DNA of 30,857 bases from a virus: positions 1 through 30,857 of the IMG/VR virus record IMGVR_UViG_3300045921_000619, one strand, 5' to 3'. Under the pieces are notes generated by a model that made no database searches, was not told where the DNA came from, and worked only from the letters and a program-made list of their open reading frames with translations. A program made the position numbers and the translations under genes. The stretch's first letter is position 1. Each line of letters opens with the position of its first letter. Shown here piece after piece: positions 21,920 to 30,312 of this stretch.

Positions 21920-22732
21920 ATGCCTTACTATCCGCAACTGATCGCGGGCGGCGTCACCGTCCAGCGGCCGTACCAGTGCGCCCAGGCGGCGCTGACCACG
22001 CACGAGGACCAGCCCACGGGGCGGCGCTTCGCGCGCAGTTGGCGCACGAATCCGCTGGGCCGGTGGACGCTGAACTACCAGCACCTGACCGATGCCGAAC
22101 TGGCGACGCTGCAGGCCTTCTTCCAATCGATGCATGGGCGCTATGGCGAGTTCACGTTCCTGGACCCGGGTGGCAACCTGGCGCAGTATTCGGACGATTT
22201 CAGCGCGGGCGCGTGGGAAAAGTACGATGTGACGCCCGGCGCGGCCGTCACGGATCCGTTTGGCGGCACGCGGGCGGTCAGCTGCCTGGCCACCAGCGGC
22301 AACGGAATGCTGGCCACGCCCGTGCTGCCTGGCGGCAGCGGGGCGGGCCTGGTGCTGTGCGCCAGCGTGTGGGTGCGCGCCGCGGCGCCGCAATCGCTAT
22401 CGATCGGGTTCATTGACGCGGGCTTCACGGTGCTTTCGGCGAAGACGGCCGATCTGCCGCCGAACACCTGGGTGCGGATCCAGCATGCGCACACCCTGGC
22501 CAGCGCTTCGGCCATCCGGATGCTGCTGGGCGGCTTCGGCACCTGGAATGCCAGCACCCTGGAGCTGTTCGGCGCCCAGTGCGCGCCGATGCCCGGGCCC
22601 GGCGCTTACGTGCGATCGCCCGCGAACTGGGCGCTGCGCATGAAGTGCCGCTTCGATACGGACCTGCTGCAGGTGCGGACCCTGGGCCCGAACCAGCACG
22701 CGGTGACGGTGCCGATTCTGGAGTACCTGTAG
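21920..22732 (+). CDS. Distal tail protein with inserted jelly-roll/carbohydrate-binding-like domain
   Basis: 270 residues from ATG 21920; the frame is open back to 21794, but that part is antisense-like and overlaps the previous gene, so it is left out. The core (1-85 and about 232-270) repeats the layout of the preceding protein: LNYQHLTDAELATLQAFFQS then GRYGEFTFLDPGG, and a closing CRFDTDLLQVRTL. An inserted domain (about 89-231; GSGAGLVLCASVWVRAAAPQ, WVRIQHAHTLASASAIRMLL, WNASTLELFGAQCAPM) matches a jelly-roll carbohydrate-binding unit as seen in tail proteins that touch the host surface. The ribosome site is weak. It is probably a tail-tip component involved in adsorption. Confidence 0.65.
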   Translation: MPYYPQLIAGGVTVQRPYQCAQAALTTHEDQPTGRRFARSWRTNPLGRWTLNYQHLTDAELATLQAFFQSMHGRYGEFTFLDPGGNLAQYSDDFSAGAWEKYDVTPGAAVTDPFGGTRAVSCLATSGNGMLATPVLPGGSGAGLVLCASVWVRAAAPQSLSIGFIDAGFTVLSAKTADLPPNTWVRIQHAHTLASASAIRMLLGGFGTWNASTLELFGAQCAPMPGPGAYVRSPANWALRMKCRFDTDLLQVRTLGPNQHAVTVPILEYL

Positions 22733-25700
22733 ATGCCGGTAGGAACGATCCATGCGGCCAAAGAGCAGGCGCTGACTTTTCAGCCGCTGCTGCTGGCCAC
22801 CTTCACCTTTGCGGATGGCACGGTGCTGCGCCTGGCCACGCACGGCCTGCGGGCCGCGGACGGCGGCTTCCAATACGGCGGGCACGATTACCTGCCGCGC
22901 ATCCTGAACCAGGACATCGCGGCCGTGCAGGCGCTATCGGACGGCGGCGTGGACGTGGCGCCCCAGGTGACCCTGGCGCTGAACGACGCCGATGGGTTCC
23001 TGTGGACGAACTACGAACAGCCGAAGGGCTTCAAGGGCGCGAAGCTGGCGCTAACGTTTGTGTTCTGGAACGTGGGCGCGGACGATTTTTCGAGCGATGC
23101 GGTGACGAAGTTCCTGGGGATCTGCAGCGCGCCGCAGGTGGACGAAACGCAGCTGACCGTGACAGCCACCAGCCTGCTGAACATGCAGGCGGTGACGCTG
23201 CCGCCGGTGCGGGTGCAGAAGCGCTGCCCGTGGATCTTTCCCACGACGAAGGCGCAGCGGGTGGCCGCGGCGCTGGATGAGGACAGCTGGTTCTGGGAGT
23301 GCGGCTATTCGCCGGACGTGACGGATACGGACGGCGCGAGCGGTACCGCGGCGGCGCGCGGCAACCTGGACGGCGGCGTGCCATTCACCAGCTGCAACTA
23401 CACGAAGGAACAGTGCCAGGCGCGCGGGATGTACGCGCAGGATGGCCTGGTGCGCATCACCGGGCGCTTCGGCGGGGTGCAGTGGGATCCGCCGCAATCG
23501 TGGCGCGGGCGGGCCTATTCGAGCGGCAAGTTCGAGGAGGGGCTGAACTCGCCCAACGAGGCGAAGTACAACGATCCGGTGCCGATGGTCTACGGCGAGG
23601 GCTGGGTGGAACCGGTGCTGGCGAACATCGTGGGCGACCCCAATTCGACGCGCTTCGAGGCCGTGCTGTGCTACGGCGAAGTGGATGGCGTGGACCGGGT
23701 GATCGTGAACGATGTGGAAGTGCCCTTCTACCAGGACGGGCGCGATCCGCTGTTCGCCTGGTGGTGGGTGAACCGCGGCGATCGCGACGGGGCGGCGAAC
23801 CCGCTGCCGGGCTGGGCAGACCAGAACGGTGACGGCACGGGCGACCCGTACGGCAGCCTGGCGACGATTGCCATCGTGGTCTACCGGCAACTGGTGGATT
23901 CGCAGCAGATTCCGCGGGTGCGGGTGCTGCTGCGCGGGCCGAAGCTGCGCGTTTACACGAGCGATACGGCCCACACGAAGGCGGGCTGGCCGCAGTACCT
24001 GAACCCGGTTTGGCAGCTGATGGAGCTGCTGGTGTGGGCGGGCTGGGACTACGCGGACCTGGACATTCCGGCGTTCCGCGCGGCGGCGCTGGTGTGCGAG
24101 GGGCTGGTGAACTACAAGAACCAGCACGGCGTGACGGCATCGCATTCGCGCTTCCAAAGCGCGCTGCTGTTGCGCAGCCGGCGCAGTGCGGCGGAAATCA
24201 TCCGGGGCATCAGGAACTGCGGGCGCCTGCTGCTGATTCCGAACAGCGACGCCGGCGGGAAACTGCGGCCGCTGGTGCGGCAGACCCTGGCGGCGCAGCA
24301 ACCGGCGGCGGTAGCGGGATCAAATGATACGGCGCCGATCGCCAGCAAGCTGCCGGACGGGACGGCGGCGAACGGCTACCCGGCCTATCGCTTCAACGAA
24401 TCGAACATCGTGCGCCGCGGAGCCGGAGCCTCGGGACGCAGCGGCACGCTGCGGGTGCTGCAGCGGACGAACAGCGATTCGCCGAACCGGATCTCCGTCA
24501 CCTATCAGGACATCGACAACCGCTTCGCGCAGGATTCGCTGACCGTGGTGGAAACCGATGCGCTGGTGCGTAACAGCAACCAGGAAGTGGCGGGCAGCTT
24601 TCCGCTGGATGGCGTGGTGCACTTTGACCAGGCGCGGCGCCTGATCGGGACGCACTTCGCGGAAACCCTGCGCGGCAACGGCCGCAACTATCCAGTGGGC
24701 GATGCCGGCGGCACGCTGACGTTTGAATTCGAAACGACGTTCAAGGCCGTACACCTGTGGATGGGGGCGCTGTGCGTGCTGGATTGGGACGCGCTGGGGA
24801 TTGCCAACCAGCCGGTGCGGATCCAGCGAATCCAGCCGGCGGCGAACTTCGAAACGTGCAAGATCACGGCCAGCTGGCACAGCGACGAATGGTACCTGGA
24901 CACCTGGGGCCAGGAAGACGCGCCGCGCTACAGCGGGCAACGGCGCAATGGGGAGGCCCGGCCGCCGTGGCCGCTGCTTTCGCAGATCGGCCAGCGGGCG
25001 CTTACGAATCCGGATCCGATTTCGGGGTGGGATCGGAAGTTCACCATCCGGCAAAGCGATGGCACGGACGGGCGGCGCTGCCGCGTGGAAGTGACGCTGC
25101 CGGCCAACACCTTCAGCGCGGACCTGCAGCCGCCCTTCGTGCCCAACCAGGGCAGCACGGCGCCCACGAGCGGCAGCCTGGCGGGCGGGCAAACCTACTG
25201 GTGCTGGCTGGTGGCCACCGCGCCCGGGTTGACCTCGAGGCCTTCGGCGCCGTGCCAGATCAGCGTGCCGGTGGGCACGAACACGAACACGATCACCGTG
25301 CCGGGCATCGAATGGCAGCCGGGCACGACGGGCTATCACCTGTACGTGGGCCGCGATCCGTTCCAGCCCTTGCAGCAATTGACGGCCACCGGGACACCCG
25401 CCTCCCTGACGTTCGCCGGCCCGATTGACCCGTACCTGGCGCAGTTCCCGATGCCGGATCCGGAGTTCGACCGCGTGGAGTTCCGCGTGAAGCGGGTGGT
25501 GAAGCCGGGAGTGCTGGAGTTCGCACCCACCGCGGCGACGGCCACCACGATCACGATGGCGGGCGCGGGCTGGACGGTGGACGAATGGGCGGGCCGCGAT
25601 CTGAGCGAGCTGGGCCACGATGTGGGCGGGGGCGATTGGCCGCGCGGCTGGGGCTGGCGCGTAGTTTCGAACACGGCGGACACCCTGACCCTGGACCCTG

Positions 25701-26527
25701 CCTTCGGCGAAAACGCGAACAGCATTCTGGCCTTCGCGCCGGGCGAGAAGTACCTGCTGACCATCCGGCTAAAGCCTTCGGCGTGGACGGCCAGCACGAT
25801 CACAGACCCAAAGCTGGGCGCGGCGGTGAACGCGCTGCAGGGCAAGCTGCTGCGGGTGATCGCCGGAACCGGGCGCGGGCAGCTACGGACGATCGCGGCG
25901 AACACGGCGACGGAGATCACGATCGAAGGCGCGTGGGACACGACGCCCGATGCCACGACGCGGTTCATCATCGAAGAGCCGGAATGGGCGGTGGTGCACC
26001 GCACGGAATCGATCGACGTGGAAAGCCTGATTAGTCCGCTGGGGCGCTTCACGGTGCCGGTGGACGGCCTGGCGCGGCGGCCGCTGCTGATGCTGGTGGC
26101 GCCGGTGGATGGCGGCGGCAACGCGTGCTTTGAGGCGATCTGCCAGGTGCAGGATTTCTATCTGTACTACGATCCGCTGCCCACGGGGCACACCCAGACG
26201 GGCATTCACCTGTACGTGGATGGCACGCTGGCGATCGGCAGCGACCAGGCGCCGCGCTTTAGCCTGCTGGTGACGGCCGCGGCGAACGGCGCGAAGGCGG
26301 AAGTGAAGCAGGCGCCGGTGGGCGCGGACCTGACGGTGGAGATCCGCCAGGGCGCGGCGCTGTGGATGACGCTGACGATTCCGGCCGGGCAGACCTACGT
26401 TTCGTCCACCGTGACGCAGATCAACGAAGCGGCGGACCTGGTGGCCGGCGAGAATCTGTCGATCGATCTGACCGCCGTGGGAACCACGTTCCCGGGCGCG
26501 GACTTGAGCGTAACGATTTACCTGTAA
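22733..26527 (+). CDS. Tail hub / host-specificity (gpJ-like) protein
   Basis: 1264 residues, the longest gene here; ATG 22733 directly follows the previous stop. The N-terminal 150 residues resemble DUF2163-type tail-assembly domains (ATFTFADGTVLRLATHGL, GGFQYGGHDYLPRILNQDIA). The middle has the gpJ/hub-like pattern: GDPNSTRFEAVLCYGEVDGV, a VDSQQIPRVRVLLRG stretch, and near residue 423 NPVWQLMELLVWAGWDYADL. A set of beta domains follows, including an Fn3-like unit near residues 803-903 (WCWLVATAPGLTS ... HLYVGRDPF). The C-terminus is strand-rich and probably exposed. It should form the tail tip centre and contact the host. A strong Shine-Dalgarno for the next gene overlaps its stop. Confidence 0.8.
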   Translation: MPVGTIHAAKEQALTFQPLLLATFTFADGTVLRLATHGLRAADGGFQYGGHDYLPRILNQDIAAVQALSDGGVDVAPQVTLALNDADGFLWTNYEQPKGFKGAKLALTFVFWNVGADDFSSDAVTKFLGICSAPQVDETQLTVTATSLLNMQAVTLPPVRVQKRCPWIFPTTKAQRVAAALDEDSWFWECGYSPDVTDTDGASGTAAARGNLDGGVPFTSCNYTKEQCQARGMYAQDGLVRITGRFGGVQWDPPQSWRGRAYSSGKFEEGLNSPNEAKYNDPVPMVYGEGWVEPVLANIVGDPNSTRFEAVLCYGEVDGVDRVIVNDVEVPFYQDGRDPLFAWWWVNRGDRDGAANPLPGWADQNGDGTGDPYGSLATIAIVVYRQLVDSQQIPRVRVLLRGPKLRVYTSDTAHTKAGWPQYLNPVWQLMELLVWAGWDYADLDIPAFRAAALVCEGLVNYKNQHGVTASHSRFQSALLLRSRRSAAEIIRGIRNCGRLLLIPNSDAGGKLRPLVRQTLAAQQPAAVAGSNDTAPIASKLPDGTAANGYPAYRFNESNIVRRGAGASGRSGTLRVLQRTNSDSPNRISVTYQDIDNRFAQDSLTVVETDALVRNSNQEVAGSFPLDGVVHFDQARRLIGTHFAETLRGNGRNYPVGDAGGTLTFEFETTFKAVHLWMGALCVLDWDALGIANQPVRIQRIQPAANFETCKITASWHSDEWYLDTWGQEDAPRYSGQRRNGEARPPWPLLSQIGQRALTNPDPISGWDRKFTIRQSDGTDGRRCRVEVTLPANTFSADLQPPFVPNQGSTAPTSGSLAGGQTYWCWLVATAPGLTSRPSAPCQISVPVGTNTNTITVPGIEWQPGTTGYHLYVGRDPFQPLQQLTATGTPASLTFAGPIDPYLAQFPMPDPEFDRVEFRVKRVVKPGVLEFAPTAATATTITMAGAGWTVDEWAGRDLSELGHDVGGGDWPRGWGWRVVSNTADTLTLDPAFGENANSILAFAPGEKYLLTIRLKPSAWTASTITDPKLGAAVNALQGKLLRVIAGTGRGQLRTIAANTATEITIEGAWDTTPDATTRFIIEEPEWAVVHRTESIDVESLISPLGRFTVPVDGLARRPLLMLVAPVDGGGNACFEAICQVQDFYLYYDPLPTGHTQTGIHLYVDGTLAIGSDQAPRFSLLVTAAANGAKAEVKQAPVGADLTVEIRQGAALWMTLTIPAGQTYVSSTVTQINEAADLVAGENLSIDLTAVGTTFPGADLSVTIYL

Positions 26528-26540
26528 GGAGGGGGCGGCG

Positions 26541-26789
26541 ATGCTGCAGAAACTGAACACGCCAGGCGGGCACCTGGCGCTGGTTTTCCTGGCGTTCCTG
26601 GTGGGCGTGCTGATGGTGGTTTTCCAGGTGGAGCACGGCACCTATGTGCTGCTGACGGCGGCGGGCGTGTTCTTTGGCGCGGTTAGGAGTGGGGATCGGG
26701 ATCCAGTTGCTCCCAGCACCCAGATACCCAAATCTCAAACCCTTCCCCGGAAACCTGCGGCGGCCCTGAAACCGTCCGTTTCGCGATGA
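26541..26789 (+). CDS. Small two-helix membrane protein, holin candidate; C-terminus overlaps an opposing gene
   Basis: 82 residues from ATG 26541 with a near-perfect AAGGAGG eight bases upstream, one of the strongest ribosome sites in the window. Residues about 12-29 (LALVFLAFLVGVLMVVF) and 34-48 are two membrane helices joined by a short turn, as in class II holins. From about residue 48 the sequence turns Pro/Lys/Ser-rich and is antisense to the minus-strand gene 26683-27072, which suggests an originally shorter or different C-terminus was replaced when that gene was inserted. If a holin, it forms the inner-membrane hole at lysis. Its location inside the distal tail block is unusual, and no endolysin is adjacent. 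Confidence 0.6.
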   Translation: MLQKLNTPGGHLALVFLAFLVGVLMVVFQVEHGTYVLLTAAGVFFGAVRSGDRDPVAPSTQIPKSQTLPRKPAAALKPSVSR

Positions 26790-27072
26790 ACTCCCAAGAC
26801 TTCGATTCCAGTTCCGCGGCGTATCGTCGGAAGTGCCGATAGACTACCAGCGCTTCCGCGGTCCACTGTGGTCTGTGGCGCAGTGCGCAAAGGCGCTCCT
26901 CAAGCCATTGATCCCGCAAGTCGAAGTAGACCTTGAGATACTCCCGCAACAGTTCATCGAAGCAGCAGTCACGCTGAAGCTCGACGAAGTACTCCACATC
27001 GTGCCACTGCTGGCTGATGAACCGGCGCCGATAGCGGCCGTGGCCGTGCAAAATGTAGCGACCTGATCCCAT
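26683..27072 (-). CDS. Reverse-strand unknown gene embedded in the tail operon
   Basis: 129 residues from the minus-strand ATG 27072-27070; a longer minus frame back to 27363 is antisense to the next tail gene and rejected. The protein is rich in Trp, Tyr, Phe, Arg and Glu: HGHGRYRRRFISQQWHDVEY, VELQRDCCFDELLREYLKVY, DQWLEERLCALRHRPQWTAE, ELESKSWEFIAKRTVSGPPQ, EGFEIWVSGCWEQLDPDPHS. It is probably mostly helical with a beta-like C-terminus. Codon use is mixed and natural, unlike the extreme GC3 of neighbours, so it looks imported. I do not recognise it. Its opposite direction, small size and location fit a moron: an accessory gene, perhaps defence, anti-defence or superinfection related. TTAGGA occurs at both edges (26683-26688 and 27081-27086). 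Confidence 0.7.
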   Translation of the reverse strand: MGSGRYILHGHGRYRRRFISQQWHDVEYFVELQRDCCFDELLREYLKVYFDLRDQWLEERLCALRHRPQWTAEALVVYRHFRRYAAELESKSWEFIAKRTVSGPPQVSGEGFEIWVSGCWEQLDPDPHS

Positions 27073-27086
27073 ACGCCTACTTAGGA
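26683..27086. repeat. Flanking TTAGGA direct repeat around the reverse-strand gene
   Basis: TTAGGA at 26683-26688 and 27081-27086 brackets the gene almost exactly. Six bases are too few to prove a target-site duplication, but the boundaries match the region of different composition. Confidence 0.25.
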
Positions 27087-27093
27087 TATCGCC

Positions 27094-30000
27094 ATGCCTC
27101 CGCCCACCTGGTCGCAGCCTTCCACGCTGATGAAGCTCGATCCGCGTTGCACGCTGAACCTGCGCGGCTTTGACCGCCGGGGCGCGGCCGCGGCGCTGTG
27201 CCAGGTGACGGCGGACGCCTTCCAGGTGCACGGCGTGTTCCGCGATATGGCGGACTTCGCGGTGCTGAAGATCTGGGACGCGGACAATTTCTTCGAGCAC
27301 TACACGCTGCGCTACCTGCCGGATTTCGACTTCACCGGCGTGGTGCTGACCTTCGATCTGCACTACGCAGGCCTGCAGCCGATCGACAGCCCAAAGTTCA
27401 ACTGGATCGATTGGGCAACGCTGGATTGCGTGCGCGCGGACGGCAGCACGGCCCAGGTGAAGCTGTGGGATACCGCCACGCTGCAGGCGGGCACCTTCAC
27501 GCCGGCGCAGGCCACCGTGACGGTGGTGGACAACGGCCTGCAGGCCTTCGACCGCGTGACGCTGTGGCTGAACAACATCGCCTTCGATTACATCGTGCCG
27601 AACCCGGCCACGGGCGTGACCGCCGCCACGATCGCGGCCGCGCTTCGCGACCAGATCAACACGGCCAACTGGCCGGCGCTTTCGCCGACGCTGGGGCTGA
27701 TCGCAACATCGAGCGGCGCGGCGCTGACGGTGAAGGCCGCGCGCTGGGGCACGGTGAATACCAGCGGCACTGCCGTCACCTGGGCCAGCGGCGAGAAGTT
27801 CACGGCCATCCCGGCGGGCAGCACCATCTGGATCAACGGCACGGCGTACACCGTGGATAGCGTGGCTTCAAGCACTTCCCTGACCCTGACGGCCAGCGCG
27901 GGCACGCAATCGGGCGTGCGCTACCTGGCCGAGCGCGGCGGGCGCGACGGCAACATGCTGACGCTATACGGCCTGTGGAAGAACGCCAACCTGACCTTCG
28001 ACGCCGCCGAATACGCGCTGGCGGGCGGCAGCAGCGATTGCACCTGGCGCGTCGCGATCGACTTCACCGCGCGCGGCGTTGACCAGCTGCGCGAGGCCTG
28101 GCTGACCTTCGCGCCGGCGCTGGCCAACGGCGCCGCCTACGCGGACACGGAATTTGCGGCCACGTTTACCGACTGGGGCTGCACGGATCCGAACGGGAAG
28201 CTGCCGCTGAAGGTGGCGGGCCCGGGCAGCGTGCGCATCGGCAGCCGCGACCGCTGGGCCAGGTTCACCGGGACGGGCTGGGCCGAACAGGACGCGAACA
28301 ACCTGTGGCAGGGCTTCGCGCGGGTTTCGAACACGACCGGCGACCAGCTGCTGATCCGCTACCACTGCCAGCACGCGCATGACCTGTGGCTGGGCACGGC
28401 GCTGTATCGCGACAAGGGCATCGTGCAGGTTTCGCTGGATGGCGACACGCCCACAAACCTGGATTGTTTCCTGGACGTGGAACCGCCGGTGATGACGCGG
28501 CGCCGCGTGCGGGCCGGGGTGGCCGCCGGGCAGCACGAACTGCTGGTGACCGTGACCGGCACGAAGCACGCGGACAGCCTGGGGACCTGGTTCACCTTCG
28601 ATTACCTGGAGGCCGCGGTGGCCGCGGATCCGCCGGCGCCGGCGGCGGCCTATACGAACGTTTCGGCAGCGCTGGATTACGGAACCGACCACACCTACAA
28701 GCTGCCGGCCGGGCGGATCGTGGCGATGCTGGACCGCATGGGCCTGCGCGGGCCGATGAACGAATACGTTTCCGTGTTCTGGTGGAACCAGCGGCAGCGC
28801 GTGGGCGGCGTCTGGAAGACGCTGACGGTGCAGTTCGGCGGCACCTGGGCGGACGGCGACGCGGCCTTTGTCCAGATCGGCGCGTTCACCATGGGCAAGA
28901 GCGTGTTCCCGGCGGACACCATCAGCACCATCGCGGCGCACTTCGCGCACTTCATCAACGGCACGCTGGTGGCGATGTGGGCGGAAACCACGGGCACGGC
29001 GGGCGAACTGCGGATCCACGTGCGGACGCCCATCTGGGGCGATACCCACGAGGTTTCAAAGGTTTCGGCGGCGGGGACCTTCACGACTTCCGGCGACCTT
29101 GCGGTAGGTACGGAAGGCACGTGGGTGGTGGACGATGCCGCCACGCCCGTGCTGAACGTGGCGGCGCGAAAGTGGCATGAGGACTTGTACCACCAGGTGG
29201 CCGCGAAGGGCTGGCAGATCGTTTCTTCGTTTTCGATGGAGCTGGTGAATCCTCCGGAGGGCCCGGGGGCGGTGTGGGCCGCGCGCTACGCGGACGGCAG
29301 CATCGTGGAAACGGACACGGGCTTCGGCGGACTGAAGACCACGCACTGCAGCTTCACCGCGCCGGTGCTGGCCTACCAGAAACAGGCGTTTCTGGAAGCG
29401 GCCGCGCTGATGGACGCGGCGGGCCTGACGCCCTGGCTGCAGTTCGGTGAGTTTCTGTGGTGGTTCTTTTCGTCTGTGGCGCGCAGCGTGGTGGGCGTGA
29501 CGGGCAACCAGATCCAAACCAACACGGCGCACGGCCTGGCTACGGGCGATCGCGCGGTGATCGCGGGAACCCGAGTTCTGGACGGCACGCGCACCATCAC
29601 GGTGACGGGCGCGGACACCTTCACGGTGGACGGCACGGTGCTGCCGGGGGCGTGGACGGGCGCGGGCCAGGTGCGCAGCGGTTCGATGGGCTTCTATGAC
29701 GCCGAAACCACCGCGGCGGCGGCCACGGCGCTGGGCCACGCGCTGACGGTGTTCACCTGCCAGGACGATGATCCGGACGCCTTCCATGGCGGCGCCGATG
29801 CGGCATGGCTAGCTGGGCGCATACGGGCGCATGCAGACGCCATCCGCACACACGTGCAAACCAGCTACCCGGCAGCGAAGTTCGAATGGCTGCACGCCTG
29901 CGATGTCAGCCACCCGCAGTGCTACCACACGCTGGACCGGCCCTTCCCGCAAGGTGGGCGCCTGAACGCCCGGGTTAACACGCCATCCACGTGGACGTCA

Positions 30001-30303
30001 AAAGCAGGCAGCGGCCTGGACCGGATCAAAGTGGAGGCGCTATCGTGGGGATCCTTCTATCGAAACCTGGACCGCGCCGCGCAGGCCTGCGCCTGGCCAC
30101 TGACGGCGCCGCGGGATTGGCCCGCCGCGGATGTGATCTACCTGCTGCCGATCTACAACGGTGGTTGCCCGTGGCAATCGGAGTACCTGCGGGCGCTCAA
30201 TGGAGGTGTGGCAGCAGTGCTCTTCTGGGCATTGGATCACTTGGCGCTGATGAGCTGGCCGCTGCCGCTGCCGAAGAACGGCCGGGGAGCGCGCTTCATT
30301 TAG
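27094..30303 (+). CDS. Large tail protein with FCCH-like insert and TIM-barrel-like C-terminal region
   Basis: 1069 residues from ATG 27094 with AGGA (27083-27086) upstream. The N-terminal 400 residues are beta-rich (NNIAFDYIVPNPATGVTAAT; TVDSVASSTSLTLTASAGTQ). About 690-1066 looks like a TIM-barrel glycoside-hydrolase-type unit: GWQIVSSFSMELVNPPEGP, GLTPWLQFGEFLWWFF, HALTVFTCQDDDPDAF, KFEWLHACDVSHPQCY, DVIYLLPIYNGGCPWQSEYL. An FCCH-like module (about 795-862; VGVTGNQIQTNTAHGLATGD) interrupts this barrel. Acidic residues in FSMELVN and LQFGEFLW lie at strand ends, where barrel hydrolases have catalytic Glu, so surface polysaccharide cleavage is possible. I have a faint memory of such proteins being labelled non-contractile tail sheath. 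A structural role without catalysis fits equally well. Confidence 0.65.
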   Translation: MPPPTWSQPSTLMKLDPRCTLNLRGFDRRGAAAALCQVTADAFQVHGVFRDMADFAVLKIWDADNFFEHYTLRYLPDFDFTGVVLTFDLHYAGLQPIDSPKFNWIDWATLDCVRADGSTAQVKLWDTATLQAGTFTPAQATVTVVDNGLQAFDRVTLWLNNIAFDYIVPNPATGVTAATIAAALRDQINTANWPALSPTLGLIATSSGAALTVKAARWGTVNTSGTAVTWASGEKFTAIPAGSTIWINGTAYTVDSVASSTSLTLTASAGTQSGVRYLAERGGRDGNMLTLYGLWKNANLTFDAAEYALAGGSSDCTWRVAIDFTARGVDQLREAWLTFAPALANGAAYADTEFAATFTDWGCTDPNGKLPLKVAGPGSVRIGSRDRWARFTGTGWAEQDANNLWQGFARVSNTTGDQLLIRYHCQHAHDLWLGTALYRDKGIVQVSLDGDTPTNLDCFLDVEPPVMTRRRVRAGVAAGQHELLVTVTGTKHADSLGTWFTFDYLEAAVAADPPAPAAAYTNVSAALDYGTDHTYKLPAGRIVAMLDRMGLRGPMNEYVSVFWWNQRQRVGGVWKTLTVQFGGTWADGDAAFVQIGAFTMGKSVFPADTISTIAAHFAHFINGTLVAMWAETTGTAGELRIHVRTPIWGDTHEVSKVSAAGTFTTSGDLAVGTEGTWVVDDAATPVLNVAARKWHEDLYHQVAAKGWQIVSSFSMELVNPPEGPGAVWAARYADGSIVETDTGFGGLKTTHCSFTAPVLAYQKQAFLEAAALMDAAGLTPWLQFGEFLWWFFSSVARSVVGVTGNQIQTNTAHGLATGDRAVIAGTRVLDGTRTITVTGADTFTVDGTVLPGAWTGAGQVRSGSMGFYDAETTAAAATALGHALTVFTCQDDDPDAFHGGADAAWLAGRIRAHADAIRTHVQTSYPAAKFEWLHACDVSHPQCYHTLDRPFPQGGRLNARVNTPSTWTSKAGSGLDRIKVEALSWGSFYRNLDRAAQACAWPLTAPRDWPAADVIYLLPIYNGGCPWQSEYLRALNGGVAAVLFWALDHLALMSWPLPLPKNGRGARFI

Positions 30304-30312
30304 GGGGACGCG

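Noticed and set aside
26833-27066. Plus-strand 77-codon frame inside the reverse-strand gene
   Set aside because: It has no ribosome site, and the opposing strand shows more natural codon and amino-acid use; kept in mind because it is not absurd.
27073-27363. N-terminal extension of the reverse-strand gene
   Set aside because: It is antisense to the well-supported 27094 gene and reads as His/Arg/Val-rich shadow.
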